Assembly: GCA_021108255.1 (NCBI GenBank)
Contig: JAIORG010000191.1
Coordinates: 1-36,295, forward strand
Source: Anaerolineales bacterium
Lineage (GTDB): Bacteria > Chloroflexota > Anaerolineae > Anaerolineales > UBA11858
Direction of reading: 5' to 3'
DNA: 36,295 nt
Shown: in pieces, positions 15,681 through 25,192 of the stretch
Numbering within the stretch: position 1 is the first letter of the stretch
Layout of the letters: each line of letters opens with the position of its first letter
The notes under the pieces: model-generated
Told to the model about the DNA's origin: nothing
The model's input: only the letters and a program-made list of their open reading frames with translations
Database searches by the model: none
Translations under genes and position numbers: made by a program

Positions 15681-15703
15681 AAGTTTTTCTCAGTTGGTAT
15701 TTA

Positions 15704-16006
15704 TCAGCCTTTCAGGCTGCTTAACTGGTCCACATCAATGCTTCGTTTTGTACGGAAAATGGTGACGATCAGCGCCAAACCCACAGCAACCTCCGCAGCA
15801 GCAACGGCTATTACAAAAAATACAATAATCTGACCGCTGACTGACTGGTGCTGATTGGCAAACGCCACAAAAGCCAAATTGGCGGCATTAAGCATTAACT
15901 CAATTCCCATAAAAATAATAATTGCGTTCCTGCGAATCAAAACACAGACAGCACCAATGGTGAATAAAATTGCAGAAAGCAGAATGTAATATGATATGGG
16001 AATCAT
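15704..16006 (-). CDS. nuoK: NADH-quinone oxidoreductase subunit K
   Basis: This small membrane subunit (100 residues, the standard length) has three transmembrane helices and corresponds to MrpC and mitochondrial ND4L. It contains the conserved glutamates in [13 protein letters not shown] (TM2) and [13 protein letters not shown] (TM3), which take part in the proton path along the membrane arm. It is 23 bp from both nuoJ and nuoL. Confidence 0.97.
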   Translation of the reverse strand: MIPISYYILLSAILFTIGAVCVLIRRNAIIIFMGIELMLNAANLAFVAFANQHQSVSGQIIVFFVIAVAAAEVAVGLALIVTIFRTKRSIDVDQLSSLKG

Positions 16007-16029
16007 AAATTAATCTCCCGGTCCGGGTC

Positions 16030-16530
16030 TCAGTTATCCTTGGTAAGTACAATCGCGCCAATAATGCCTACCAACAGCAAGATTGATGTAATTTCAAACG
16101 GAAGCAGGTACTGATTAAATAGCTCAATACCAATATGTTCCGGGCTTCCAAATTTGGATCCGATATCTCCGATCAGAGTGCCTCTCCATCCCTTGGCAAA
16201 GAACAAGACAACCAGTTCTCCTAACAGAACCACACCCAGGCCAATCGCCAATCGGCGCTGCCAAAGATTTTCACCGCTGGTTTTTAATTTTCTAGCACCC
16301 AGGAGCATGATCACAAACAGGAACAAAACCATGATTGCTCCAGCGTAGATTGTTACCTGTGCCATCGCCAGAAATGGCGCATTCAACAACAAGTAAAAGA
16401 CAGCAACTGTGATGAAATTCAACACCAGGAACAATGCCGCATAAACCGCATTGCGGCTGAACAATAAACCCAGGGCCGCTCCTACTGCTACAAGGGCCAG
16501 GACAAGAAATAATATCAATTCAGCTGTCAT
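16030..16530 (-). CDS. nuoJ: NADH-quinone oxidoreductase subunit J
   Basis: This membrane subunit corresponds to ND6. It has 166 residues from the ATG at 16530, which has GGAG just upstream; an in-frame start at 16548 would add only MKCRRI before it. Five transmembrane helices are visible, including AVYAALFLVLNFITVAVFYLLL and the conserved VTIYAGAIMVLFLFVIMLLG (TM3 with its pi-bulge). That helix links quinone chemistry to proton pumping. It lies 66 bp downstream of nuoI. Confidence 0.95.
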   Translation of the reverse strand: MTAELILFLVLALVAVGAALGLLFSRNAVYAALFLVLNFITVAVFYLLLNAPFLAMAQVTIYAGAIMVLFLFVIMLLGARKLKTSGENLWQRRLAIGLGVVLLGELVVLFFAKGWRGTLIGDIGSKFGSPEHIGIELFNQYLLPFEITSILLLVGIIGAIVLTKDN

Positions 16531-16596
16531 AATTCTCCGGCATTTCAATTCCTGCTCTTAACAACAATCAATTTTCTAACGAATAGCGCATCTGCC

Positions 16597-17118
16597 CTAC
16601 ACAGGATCCTTCATCTCCGGGATGGAACGGTTGAAGAGACCCGGTTCAACTGCCTGGGGAGTCTCCCTGCCGGAATCAGGTACCGGATCCAGAAGTTTCT
16701 CCTTGGTAAAAAACGCTTCCCTGCGATCTAAGTAAGCCAATTCATAGATATGTTCCAAAACGATTGCTTCCGTTGGGCAAGCATCCGCGCAAAATCCGCA
16801 GTAGATACAGCGCATCAAGTTGATTTCATAAGTCGCGGCATACCGTTCCCCGGGAGAATAACGTTCCTCATCGGTATTTTCCGCTGGCTCAACAAATATG
16901 GCATCAGAAGGACAGGCAGCCGCGCACAAAGCACAACCAATGCACTTTTCCAACCCGTTATCATAACGCTTGAGGGCATGCCTTCCCTTAAAACGCGGTT
17001 TTGGAGGACGCTTTTCCTCAGGATACTGAATCGTTACCGGCTTTTCAAACATGGACCGGAAGGTTATCCACAAGCCTCTGAATATTTCATTTACCTTCAA
17101 TAATTCTGGTATCTTCAT
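16597..17118 (-). CDS. nuoI: NADH-quinone oxidoreductase subunit I
   Basis: This peripheral-arm subunit carries the two [4Fe-4S] clusters N6a and N6b that pass electrons towards NuoB. The 173 residues include two ferredoxin motifs: C59-x2-C62-x2-C65-x3-C69-P (CIGCALCAAACP) and C104-x2-C107-x2-C110-x3-C114-P (CIYCGFCADACP). All eight ligands are present. The N-terminal amphipathic helix (FRGLWITFRSMFEKPVTIQYP) anchors it at the membrane next to NuoH. The C-terminal tail after residue 150 is Pro/Glu-rich and variable. Confidence 0.97.
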   Translation of the reverse strand: MKIPELLKVNEIFRGLWITFRSMFEKPVTIQYPEEKRPPKPRFKGRHALKRYDNGLEKCIGCALCAAACPSDAIFVEPAENTDEERYSPGERYAATYEINLMRCIYCGFCADACPTEAIVLEHIYELAYLDRREAFFTKEKLLDPVPDSGRETPQAVEPGLFNRSIPEMKDPV

Positions 17119-17145
17119 AAATATACTCCGACCGCTTACGGGTCG

Positions 17146-18150
17146 TTAAGGCAAAAACATAATCACAACAGCTGTGAGAAACACATTGATCAGGGCAGCC
17201 GGCAGCATGATTTTCCAGCCAAATGCCATCAGCCGATCGTACCGGAACCGCGGTAATGTTCCCCGAATCCAGATGAAGACAAACAACAAAATAAAGATTT
17301 TTAACAATAGATAAATCGGTCCCAACCAGGGGATACTCTCCACCCAGGGTCCACTGTATCCACCCAGGAACAAAGTAGCGGCAATGGCGCTAACGGCAAT
17401 CATCTTGATGTACTCCGCCATAAAGAACAAGGCGAACTTCATGCCGGAATATTCAGTATGATATCCACCAACTAATTCCTGCTCAGCTTCTGGCATATCA
17501 AATGGAGCCCGGTTGATCTCTGCCAGAATTGCCAGGAAAAAGATTACAAATCCCAGCGGCTGCAAAACAATGAACCAGGCTGTTTCCTGCTGCTTCTCGA
17601 CGATGCTGACCATACTCATGGAATTCGATAACATGATCGGTCCCACAAAAGCCAAACCCAATGAAAGTTCGTAGCTGATAATTTGGGCTGTTGACCGCAG
17701 GCTTCCCAGCAGCGGATATTTACTGTTTGATGACCATCCAGCAATCACGATCCCGTAAACCGCAATAGATGCGACCGCCATAATATACAAGGCACCGACA
17801 TTAATATCCGCCAGGTAAAGCGGAATTTCTCTGCCGGAAATCGTAATCGATGTTCCCCAGGGAACAACCGCCCAGATAATCAGGGCAGGCAGAACAGTGA
17901 TAATTGGAGCTAAAACGAATAATACTTTATCTGCCTTGGCAGGGATAAGTTCTTCGTTAAAAATCAATTTAATGCCGTCAGCAACCGGCTGCAGCAGCCC
18001 GGCCGGGCCTGCCCTGTTGGGTCCAATCCTGGTTTGGATCCGAGCCAACGCACGGCGTTCATAATAGGTGGTATAAGCAAATCCAGTTATCCCGAAGAGG
18101 ATAAGAAGGATCGATTTAATCACCCATTCAAGCACTAAAATCATGTCCAT
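17146..18150 (-). CDS. nuoH: NADH-quinone oxidoreductase subunit H
   Basis: This is the membrane subunit that forms much of the quinone-access channel. Its 334 residues have about eight transmembrane segments. The family signatures are clear: YYERRALARIQTRIGPNRAGP, LLQPVADGIKLIFNEE and LAEINRAPFDMPEAEQELVGG, followed by YHTEYSGMKFALFFMAEY with the acidic loop residues of the E-channel, and RGTLPRFRYDRLMAFGWK. It lies 27 bp before nuoI. A second Met (MDM) at codon 3 is an alternative start. Confidence 0.97.
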   Translation of the reverse strand: MDMILVLEWVIKSILLILFGITGFAYTTYYERRALARIQTRIGPNRAGPAGLLQPVADGIKLIFNEELIPAKADKVLFVLAPIITVLPALIIWAVVPWGTSITISGREIPLYLADINVGALYIMAVASIAVYGIVIAGWSSNSKYPLLGSLRSTAQIISYELSLGLAFVGPIMLSNSMSMVSIVEKQQETAWFIVLQPLGFVIFFLAILAEINRAPFDMPEAEQELVGGYHTEYSGMKFALFFMAEYIKMIAVSAIAATLFLGGYSGPWVESIPWLGPIYLLLKIFILLFVFIWIRGTLPRFRYDRLMAFGWKIMLPAALINVFLTAVVIMFLP

Positions 18151-18180
18151 AAAATAAACCTTTAACCCCGACTGCCGGGA

Positions 18181-20628
18181 TTACTTCACCGCTTTCAGGA
18201 CCGCGTTCTCCGGACCATCCAGGGGTATTCCCATACTGCGCGGGATAAGGATCACACCTACAGGCACCTTCTGATCAATATCAACAGCCGCTTCATACGT
18301 TCGTTCCCCAAGGCTGATCTCAACCCGGATGCCAGCGGATAATCCCTCTTTTTCTGCATCAATTGGATTTAGAATCAGCTGGTTTTTTATCAGGCGGGGA
18401 CTCAGTATCTCTGATGTGCGGACCATGATTCCCTGGTCGTAGAGACGAGTCACAGGAACTGCCAAGGTACCATCGCCAAAACCCTTTTGGGGAAGAGTGA
18501 ATTTTTCAAGGGGCATTTTGCCATTTTCTGCCGCAGAAGGAAGTTGGACACCCACACCGCTGGTGTTTCTAAAGACTGTTCCTGTGTATGACAGCACTTC
18601 CTTGGCCACAAATGGCTGCTGCTCCGGAACTTCACCCAGGGCTGCCAGGGAGAGAGAAGCATAACCTGGCTGGTGTTTGATGATTTCTTCCAATACTTGT
18701 TCGGCAGATCCCTGGATCATTTCTATTCCCAGAGCTTGCCCGAGTTTAGCGGCTATTTCATGATCCGCCAGGCACTCACCTGAAGCCGGGAGAGCCATTT
18801 CAAATAACTGCACCCGCCTTTCACCGGACGTGAAAGTACCAGATTTTTCCGTAACGGCCAAAACCGGCAAGACCAGGTCAGCCTGGGCAGCAGTTTCGGT
18901 CAAGAATAATTCCTGAACCAGGAGGAATTTTCCCTTGAGATCAGGGATGATGCCATCTCCAACAGGATCCGCACCGGCAATGATCAGGGTTTCAGCACCT
19001 TTCAGGGCTTCCGGTAAATTTTCATCCGGCTTAAATCCCATATCCCAGGCGCCTTGAGTGTTAACTTCAGGCCAAACGGCCATTAATCCATTATTCGTTT
19101 TCCCTACATGGTTTGTTTTGATCAGTAGATTCGCGCAGGCTTGAGCCAGTACTTGAGAAGATCCAAAATTCATCCCCTCAGAGCCAAAGAGAACAATTCC
19201 ATTCTCTGCTTCTTTAAAAACGCGGGATGCTTCGCTCTCTTTCTCGAGCAAATCTAAAACTGTTTGGGTTTCTTCCCCATACTCATAACGCAGAATATAT
19301 TCCGCGGATTTCTCAAGTTTGGTCTCTCGCGGGTTGGCGACAATCAGTGTCGCTCCGCGCTCCGCTGCCGCTCTAACTCGCAGCCACCACAGCGGTGCTT
19401 CTTCTTCTAAATCACAGGCAATCACCAGGATTGCTGTTCCAGATCCTAGATCCTTAATATTTGATCCCTGCCCCAAACCTACCCGGGCGGTGAGATCACC
19501 ACCAGCCAGGGAAGAATCCAAAATGAGTTTCCCCGACAAACCCTCAGTCAAAGTTCGCAGTTGATAAAAATCCTCGTTGGCTAATCGGCCGCCGGCTAAA
19601 GTTACCAGGCCATCAGGGTGAGATTTAAGCCGTTCAGAGGCAATCTTAATTGCCTTCTGCCAGGTAACAGGTTTTAATTTTCCTTCGGGATTTCTAGCCA
19701 GGGGTTTCGTTAATCGTTCTTCGCTGGAAGTGAAGTTATGGGCAAAACGGCCTTTGTCGCAAATCCAGATCTCATTGACCCATTCATTCTGGCGGGGCAT
19801 CACCCGTTGAATTTTGCTCCGTCCGGTTTTTGGATCCAACCGTGTATTGAGGGTAATATTGCAGCCCACCGTGCAGTGGGAACAAATTGATGGGCTGGCA
19901 TTCATCTCCCAGATGCGGGCTTCAAATCGGAAATCCCTGGTCGTCAATGCGCCCACCGGGCATAAATCGGTGGTATTCCCTGACCAATAACTGTCAAAGG
20001 GTGGATTGGAATAAGACACGATATCTGTTTTCCGACCCCGGTGATAAAACTCTAAAACCGGATCAGCAGCGATTTCTTTCTGGAATCGAACACACCTGCC
20101 GCACTGGATACAGCGCTCCTGGTCAAGAGTTATCATATCTCCCAGGGGAAGATGTTTTCCCAGGTGGATCTTTTCATCCAGGGGGAAGCGACTTTCGCCC
20201 AAGCCATATTCAAAGGTCATTTCTTGCAGGGAACACTCGCCGCCCTTATCACAAACAGGACAATCCAAAGGATGGGAAGTGAGGATAAATTCTAAAATGT
20301 CTTCCCTGGCTTTAGTTACTTTCTCGTTGGCAGTATGAATCACCATGCCTTCAGCAACTGGCACAGTACAGGCAGTTTCTAGATTTCCAGAAAAGGATAT
20401 CTGGGGTGTGCCATCAGCTTCGAGCACCAGCTCCCCTGTACTCCTGTCCCTTTGAGTCCGCCCGATTTCCACCAGGCATATCCGGCAAGCACCCACCGGC
20501 TCCAATTTGGGATGGTAGCAGAATACCGAAATATCAATTCCTGCTGATTTGGCAGCATCGACAACCTTTGTACCTTTCTCAGTTATAACCTGCTGGCTGT
20601 CAATCGTTAACGTGATTTTTTCACTCAT
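18181..20628 (-). CDS. nuoG: NADH-quinone oxidoreductase subunit G
   Basis: This is the largest peripheral subunit, with 815 residues. The N-terminal [2Fe-2S] domain has C37, C48 and C51 (FCYHPKLEPVGACRIC) and a fourth Cys near residue 86. The His-ligated cluster follows (HPLDCPVCDKGGECSLQ), then a [4Fe-4S] motif CIQCGRCVRF. The CSHCTVGC motif plus the later NEIWICDKGRF provide the four cysteines of the extra cluster N7, found in only some bacteria; the last gap here is longer (33 residues) than the usual 27. The rest is a molybdopterin-oxidoreductase-like fold without cofactor motifs. It passes electrons from NuoE/F to NuoI. It lies 16 bp downstream of nuoF. Confidence 0.97.
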   Translation of the reverse strand: MSEKITLTIDSQQVITEKGTKVVDAAKSAGIDISVFCYHPKLEPVGACRICLVEIGRTQRDRSTGELVLEADGTPQISFSGNLETACTVPVAEGMVIHTANEKVTKAREDILEFILTSHPLDCPVCDKGGECSLQEMTFEYGLGESRFPLDEKIHLGKHLPLGDMITLDQERCIQCGRCVRFQKEIAADPVLEFYHRGRKTDIVSYSNPPFDSYWSGNTTDLCPVGALTTRDFRFEARIWEMNASPSICSHCTVGCNITLNTRLDPKTGRSKIQRVMPRQNEWVNEIWICDKGRFAHNFTSSEERLTKPLARNPEGKLKPVTWQKAIKIASERLKSHPDGLVTLAGGRLANEDFYQLRTLTEGLSGKLILDSSLAGGDLTARVGLGQGSNIKDLGSGTAILVIACDLEEEAPLWWLRVRAAAERGATLIVANPRETKLEKSAEYILRYEYGEETQTVLDLLEKESEASRVFKEAENGIVLFGSEGMNFGSSQVLAQACANLLIKTNHVGKTNNGLMAVWPEVNTQGAWDMGFKPDENLPEALKGAETLIIAGADPVGDGIIPDLKGKFLLVQELFLTETAAQADLVLPVLAVTEKSGTFTSGERRVQLFEMALPASGECLADHEIAAKLGQALGIEMIQGSAEQVLEEIIKHQPGYASLSLAALGEVPEQQPFVAKEVLSYTGTVFRNTSGVGVQLPSAAENGKMPLEKFTLPQKGFGDGTLAVPVTRLYDQGIMVRTSEILSPRLIKNQLILNPIDAEKEGLSAGIRVEISLGERTYEAAVDIDQKVPVGVILIPRSMGIPLDGPENAVLKAVK

Positions 20629-20644
20629 AACCTATCCGTAATAA

Positions 20645-21907
20645 TTACCCCTGATCCGACCCTTTCGGTTCTCTACCAAAATCCTGCGGGAAACGGTCAA
20701 TGCTGGTCAGCACACCCATCACAGAGAACTCTCCCAGAGCGCACAGACATTTGCCCTGAATATTTGTAGCAACATCGTATAAAAGCTGAATTTGTTCTTC
20801 TGTCTTTTTTCCGGAATGAATTTGCCGGGTGAGATGGCTCATCCAGTAAGTGCCTTCCCGGCAGGGAGTGCATTTTCCGCACGATTCGTGCTGAAAGAAA
20901 TCAATAGTCTTTTTAATCACCCAATCCATGCTGATAGTCTCATCAATTACAATCACGGAACCCGATCCAACATCTGATCCCAACTTCCGGATTGAGGCAT
21001 ACTCCAGAGGTGTATCCAGTACTTCGTCACTGGCTCTCAGAATCGAAGATGAAGCTCCAGCCGGCATGATTGCTTTAATCTGGGCATCATTAATGATTCC
21101 GCCACCATGTTCGAATATCAACTCGCGGTAAGTAGATCCAAAAGGCAGTTCATAGTTTCCCGGTTTTTTCACCCGGCCGGAAAGCGAGAAAACTTTCACC
21201 CCCGCCGAATCTTCCGTTCCTAAATTCCGGTACCAATCCGCGCCATTTTCCAGGATCAAAGGGATATTGGTGAAGGTTTCTACATTATTTACTACTGTTG
21301 GTTTGCCGTACAGGCCGTACGATGGCGGGAACGGCGGGCGGAGACGGGGCTGTCCTCGTTTACCTTCCAGAGATTCCAGCAAAGCGGTTTCCTCACCACA
21401 GATATAAGCCCCCGCTCCCAAATGGGTGTGAATCTTTAAACTGTACTCTGTGCCAAACAGGTTTTCACCGAGCAAACCTGCTTTTTCCAATTCATTTATC
21501 TTGCCGTCCAGGAATTCCGCCAGCTGCCAGAACTCTCCCCTCAAATAGATATAAGCCGCTTGAGCGCCTACCGCATACGAACCGATAGCCACGCCTTCCA
21601 GAAACTGCAGCGGGTTTTCTTCAATAATTTCCCGATCCTTAAATGTGCCCGGCTCTGATTCGTCCGCATTGGCGACAACGTAGTGCGGCCAACTGTTCTG
21701 ATCCATAAAAGACCATTTCACGCCAGTCGGGAATCCCGCACCGCCCCGACCGCGTAGACCTGAGGCTTTTACAATTTCGGTCACCTGTCCCGGATCCAGG
21801 CTGGTAACCGCCTGCTTGAAAGCTTTAAACCCGCCTTGATCCTGATAGACTTTGAGCTCTTTGATATCAGGGATATCCCGGTGGCGGAGGAGCACATATT
21901 TGCTCAT
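20645..21907 (-). CDS. nuoF: NADH-quinone oxidoreductase subunit F (NADH/FMN binding)
   Basis: This subunit oxidises NADH, holding FMN and cluster N3. The 420 residues include the nucleotide-binding glycine loop GRGGAGFPTGVKW (about 53-65), NADESEPGTFKDR for FMN/NADH, YIYLRGEF, GAGAYICGEETALLESLEG, and the [4Fe-4S] motif ESCGKCTPCREGT (about 343) with a fourth Cys in LCALGEF. Its presence with nuoE and nuoG shows that this is a true NADH-linked complex I, not the headless 11-subunit form. The start overlaps the nuoE stop by 4 bp (ATGA), implying translational coupling. Confidence 0.98.
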   Translation of the reverse strand: MSKYVLLRHRDIPDIKELKVYQDQGGFKAFKQAVTSLDPGQVTEIVKASGLRGRGGAGFPTGVKWSFMDQNSWPHYVVANADESEPGTFKDREIIEENPLQFLEGVAIGSYAVGAQAAYIYLRGEFWQLAEFLDGKINELEKAGLLGENLFGTEYSLKIHTHLGAGAYICGEETALLESLEGKRGQPRLRPPFPPSYGLYGKPTVVNNVETFTNIPLILENGADWYRNLGTEDSAGVKVFSLSGRVKKPGNYELPFGSTYRELIFEHGGGIINDAQIKAIMPAGASSSILRASDEVLDTPLEYASIRKLGSDVGSGSVIVIDETISMDWVIKKTIDFFQHESCGKCTPCREGTYWMSHLTRQIHSGKKTEEQIQLLYDVATNIQGKCLCALGEFSVMGVLTSIDRFPQDFGREPKGSDQG

Positions 21908-22425
21908 TTAGTCTCCTCCTGTTTTTGAGTGCCGCTCTCACGTAATTCTTCGATCATCTCTAATGTATTACCAACACTGCAATTTTCGTGATAAGAAATT
22001 CCGTCTTTTCCCTGCAGCTGGTACATGGGCGCTTTATCGCAAGCTGCCAGGCATTTGACTTCTTCTACTGTTACCAATCCATCCAGGGTGGTTTCTCCCG
22101 GTTTAATCTCCAGCGCTTCACACAAACTAGTCAAGAAATCCTCGGAACCCCTCAACGCGCAGCACAAATCCGTGCAAACCTGAATGCGGTAGCTGCCCGC
22201 TTTGCCGTCATGAAACAAGGTATAAAAACCCACCAGGGTAGCTACTTCGGTTTCCTGAATATCAAGGATCTGACTGATTTCAGATAAAGCCTGCTCCCTG
22301 ATGTATCCTTCTTTTCGCTGAGCCAGGAAGAGCAGCGGCATTACAGCCGATCTCTTCCCCTCGGGCGGATATTTTGCCAGAATCTTTTTAATTTCTTCAG
22401 GATACTTTGACAATAAATCGTTCAC
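21904..22425 (-). CDS. nuoE: NADH-quinone oxidoreductase subunit E
   Basis: This 24-kDa-type subunit has a thioredoxin-like fold carrying the [2Fe-2S] cluster N1a. The 173 residues contain ligands C84 and C89 (VCTDLCC; C88 is an extra Cys) and C125 and C129 (CLAACD). The N-terminal helical part AVMPLLFLAQRKEGYI is typical. The start overlaps nuoD by 4 bp and the end overlaps nuoF by 4 bp, so D-E-F are probably translationally coupled. Confidence 0.97.
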   Translation of the reverse strand: MNDLLSKYPEEIKKILAKYPPEGKRSAVMPLLFLAQRKEGYIREQALSEISQILDIQETEVATLVGFYTLFHDGKAGSYRIQVCTDLCCALRGSEDFLTSLCEALEIKPGETTLDGLVTVEEVKCLAACDKAPMYQLQGKDGISYHENCSVGNTLEMIEELRESGTQKQEETK

Positions 22426-23660
22426 CGGTCTATGTCTCCCAAGACAATATCAAGGCTTCCAATAATAGCGACCAGATCTGCCACCAGGTGACCTTCTGAT
22501 AGGATCGGTAAAGCCTGTAAGTTGGCAAAGGATGGTGTTCTCCAATGCGCTCGATAAGGTTTCGGCCCTCCATCCGATTCCAACAAGACTCCCAGTTCTC
22601 CTCGCGGAGAAGATACTGGCACATATACAGCACCTTTTGGTGCGTCAAATCCCTCGGTCCAAAGTTTAAAATGATGAATCAGTGCTTCCATGCTGGTTCC
22701 CAGTTCTGACCGCGGCGGAGGAACAAATTTCCGGTTATCACTGCGGAAGGGACCAGAAGGAAGTTTATCTAAAGCTTGTTGAATAATCTTTAATGATTCC
22801 CTCATCTCCTGGATGCGGATAATATAACGGCTGAATACATCTCCATTTTCGCCGAGCGGCACATCAAATTCGTACTGCTCATAACCGGAGTAAGGTTTTA
22901 CTTTCCTCAAGTCATAATCCACTCCGGAACCCCGCAGGCTAGGACCGGTCATTCCCCAGCGGACAGCTTCCTTGCCGCTGATGACTGCAATCCCTTTGGT
23001 GCGGTCGACGAAGAGCGGATTGTTAGTCAATAAATCCTCATACATCTGGATCCGTTTAGGGAAATGTCCTAAAAAGTCTCGCACTGCATCTTCGAACTCG
23101 ACTGGCAGATCCCGCCAAACTCCTCCCGGGCGGATATAGGTTGTCATCATCCGCTGGCCGGAAACCAGCTCAAAGATATCCATGATGAGTTCCCTCTCCC
23201 GGAAGCAGTACAGGAAAACAGATTGGGCAGCCAGGTCTAAGGCCTGGGTAGCCAGCCAGATCAAATGAGAGGCGATGCGCTGCAGTTCTGCCAGGATGAC
23301 CCGGATTACCTGGGCACGAGGCGGCACATCCAGTTCAACTAGCTTCTCAACCGCAAGACAATAAGCCAGATTGTTTCCAACCGTATTTAAGTAATCCATC
23401 CGGTCAGTAAGAACTTCTGCTAGCTGATAAGATTTTCCCTCCATGGATTTTTCAATCCCGGTGTGGAGATAGCCAATATCCGGGATGCAGGTGATAATTG
23501 TTTCCCCATCCAGCTCCAACAGCAAACGCAGCACACCATGCGTGCTGGGATGCTGGGGACCCATGTTCAAGAGCATGGTCTCACCGGTCACAGCCCGGTC
23601 TGAAACCAGGTTCTTGATTTCATCCAGTGTCACTGACGTTACTTCATAGTGGATAGGCAT
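22422..23660 (-). CDS. nuoD: NADH-quinone oxidoreductase subunit D
   Basis: This 49-kDa-type subunit, related to [NiFe]-hydrogenase large subunits, forms the quinone site with NuoB. It has 412 residues, and the ATG at 23660 has AGAGGAT upstream. Conserved parts include MLLNMGPQHPSTHGVLRL (with the quinone-site His in GPQHPSTHG), DIGYLHTGIEKSMEGK, YLNTVGNNLAYCLAVEKL, TYIRPGGVWRDLP, LRGSGVDYDLRK and the C-terminal IGSLDIVLGDIDR. The hydrogenase metal-binding cysteines are absent, as expected for complex I. Confidence 0.98.
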   Translation of the reverse strand: MPIHYEVTSVTLDEIKNLVSDRAVTGETMLLNMGPQHPSTHGVLRLLLELDGETIITCIPDIGYLHTGIEKSMEGKSYQLAEVLTDRMDYLNTVGNNLAYCLAVEKLVELDVPPRAQVIRVILAELQRIASHLIWLATQALDLAAQSVFLYCFRERELIMDIFELVSGQRMMTTYIRPGGVWRDLPVEFEDAVRDFLGHFPKRIQMYEDLLTNNPLFVDRTKGIAVISGKEAVRWGMTGPSLRGSGVDYDLRKVKPYSGYEQYEFDVPLGENGDVFSRYIIRIQEMRESLKIIQQALDKLPSGPFRSDNRKFVPPPRSELGTSMEALIHHFKLWTEGFDAPKGAVYVPVSSPRGELGVLLESDGGPKPYRAHWRTPSFANLQALPILSEGHLVADLVAIIGSLDIVLGDIDR

Positions 23661-23686
23661 ACATATCCTCTTTGCTCATTACCCTT

Positions 23687-24199
23687 TTAATTCTCTGCCC
23701 GTGGTTTTCCGCGATCAATTTCGTCATTGTTAAAAGTGAAGCGGGTTTCTTCCACCTTGATAGGGACATCCTTCCTGAGGGGATGTCCTTCCCATCCTTT
23801 TGGCAGCAGCAGCCGCCTCAAGTCTGGGTGTCCTTCAAAACGAATTCCGAAAAGGTCCCAGATTTCTCTTTCATACCAATTGGCATTGGGGTAAATCGAT
23901 ACTAGCGAAGAAGTATTGGGATCATCTTCTGAAATCGGGGTCCTTAAAAATATACGCTCATCATGCTGTCTGGAATGCAGTTGATATACAACTTGAAAAC
24001 GGGGCTCCTTACGGCGCCAATAATCTACAACAGTTTCATCTACCAGGACTTCAAAAGAGAAATCATCCCGAAGAATTTGACAGACTTCCAGAATGAATTC
24101 GCTTTTTATCAGCAGGGTGATATGACCCCGGAAAGAGCTCAGTTCCCCATTATATTTTTTTTGAATTAAATCCACTGCCGTCTGAAGATGATTTTTCAT
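23687..24199 (-). CDS. nuoC: NADH-quinone oxidoreductase subunit C
   Basis: This is the 30-kDa-type subunit of the peripheral arm, 170 residues, without cofactor. The family signature WYEREIWDLFGIRFEGHPDLRRLLLP is present, followed by EGHPLRKDVPI. The ATG at 24199 has GGAG upstream. It is separate from nuoD by 26 bp, so this organism does not have the fused NuoCD found in enterobacteria. Confidence 0.97.
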   Translation of the reverse strand: MKNHLQTAVDLIQKKYNGELSSFRGHITLLIKSEFILEVCQILRDDFSFEVLVDETVVDYWRRKEPRFQVVYQLHSRQHDERIFLRTPISEDDPNTSSLVSIYPNANWYEREIWDLFGIRFEGHPDLRRLLLPKGWEGHPLRKDVPIKVEETRFTFNNDEIDRGKPRAEN

Positions 24200-24214
24200 A
24201 CCAACTCCGGGCTT

Positions 24215-24697
24215 TCAGGCCCACTCGGTAATGCTTTCCTGTTGAACTTTGTCGTAAAGAACAAGGATGCCATGGATTAACGCTTCAGGTCGGGGGGGGC
24301 ATCCCGCAACATAAACATCAACCGGGAGAACTTCATCCACACCCTGGAGGATGGCATAATTGTTAAACACGCCGCCATTGGATGCACAATCCCCCATTGC
24401 GATCACCCATTTTGGTGCGGGCATCTGATCATACAGCCTTCTTAAGACCGGGGCCATTTTATTGGTGACCCTACCGGCAACAATTAACAAATCAGATTGG
24501 CGGGGACTGGCCCGCATCAGTTCCATCCCGAACCGGCTCATGTCATAATGGGAAGATTGGGCAGACATCATCTCGATCGCGCAGCAAGCCAAACCGGATA
24601 AAAGCGGCCACATAGCCCGGGTTCGGCTCCAATTGACAACGTTTTCCAGGGTAGTGGTAAAGAAACCAAGGTTTCCCGCTTTTTCTTCTAATCCCAT
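24215..24697 (-). CDS. nuoB: NADH-quinone oxidoreductase subunit B
   Basis: This subunit holds cluster N2, the last electron carrier before quinone. The 160 residues include the tandem cysteines C38-C39 ([10 protein letters not shown]), C104 ([14 protein letters not shown]) and C133 ([13 protein letters not shown]). All four ligands are intact. It overlaps the end of nuoA by 10 bp and lies 15 bp before nuoC. Confidence 0.98.
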   Translation of the reverse strand: MGLEEKAGNLGFFTTTLENVVNWSRTRAMWPLLSGLACCAIEMMSAQSSHYDMSRFGMELMRASPRQSDLLIVAGRVTNKMAPVLRRLYDQMPAPKWVIAMGDCASNGGVFNNYAILQGVDEVLPVDVYVAGCPPRPEALIHGILVLYDKVQQESITEWA

Positions 24698-25047
24698 TCC
24701 AGGGCTCCTTTTTTCCAGGCATACACATAACCCACCAGTAAGATAAAGATAAATACCAGCATTTCAATCAAGCCAAACAAACCCAGGTGTTGTTTAAACA
24801 CAACAGCCCAGGGCAGGAAGAAGATCACTTCGATATCAAAGAGGATAAATAAGACCGCGACCAGGTAGAAACGAACCGGCATCTGCCGTGTACCCGGACC
24901 AATGGGATCCATGCCGGATTCGTAAGCCATGCCTTTTGTTTCTGTTGGCCGCTTGGGACCAAATAAATGACCCAGGATAATTATCAGTACGGCTAAACAT
25001 GTGGATAAAAAAACAAGTATAGCGATTGGGATGTAATCAACAATCAT
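24688..25047 (-). CDS. nuoA: NADH-quinone oxidoreductase subunit A
   Basis: This is the first gene of the nuo operon. The ATG at 25047 gives 119 residues with three transmembrane helices, the normal size. The open frame extends to 25359, but the extra sequence overlaps the upstream gene and does not look like protein. Signatures are [45 protein letters not shown] (acidic TM2) and the C-terminal [10 protein letters not shown]. The ribosome site is weak. The promoter probably lies in the 145-bp gap before it. Confidence 0.96.
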   Translation of the reverse strand: MIVDYIPIAILVFLSTCLAVLIIILGHLFGPKRPTETKGMAYESGMDPIGPGTRQMPVRFYLVAVLFILFDIEVIFFLPWAVVFKQHLGLFGLIEMLVFIFILLVGYVYAWKKGALEWD

Positions 25048-25091
25048 ATGAGGTCTCGCTCTGTACGTTTTGGGAGTTACTAATCCCGTGA

Positions 25092-25100
25092 AGTATAACA
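25092..25100 (-). promoter_or_regulatory. Putative extended -10 of the nuo operon
   Basis: On the minus strand the sequence reads TGTTATACT, a TG-N-TATACT extended -10, about 45 bp before the nuoA ATG. No clear -35 is present. Transcription from the upstream YacP-like gene is an alternative. Confidence 0.45.
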
Positions 25101-25192
25101 CATACACAACGTTGAAAATCCCCTTCCGGACATCGTCAGCACCTTGTTCCCCTGGCTCAATTGGATACCAAGGAAATACAATAATTTTGTGA

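Noticed and set aside
20645-22425. nuoE/nuoF as part of an electron-bifurcating hydrogenase or formate dehydrogenase
   Set aside because: They sit inside a complete nuoA-N operon with overlapping starts and no hydrogenase catalytic subunit nearby.
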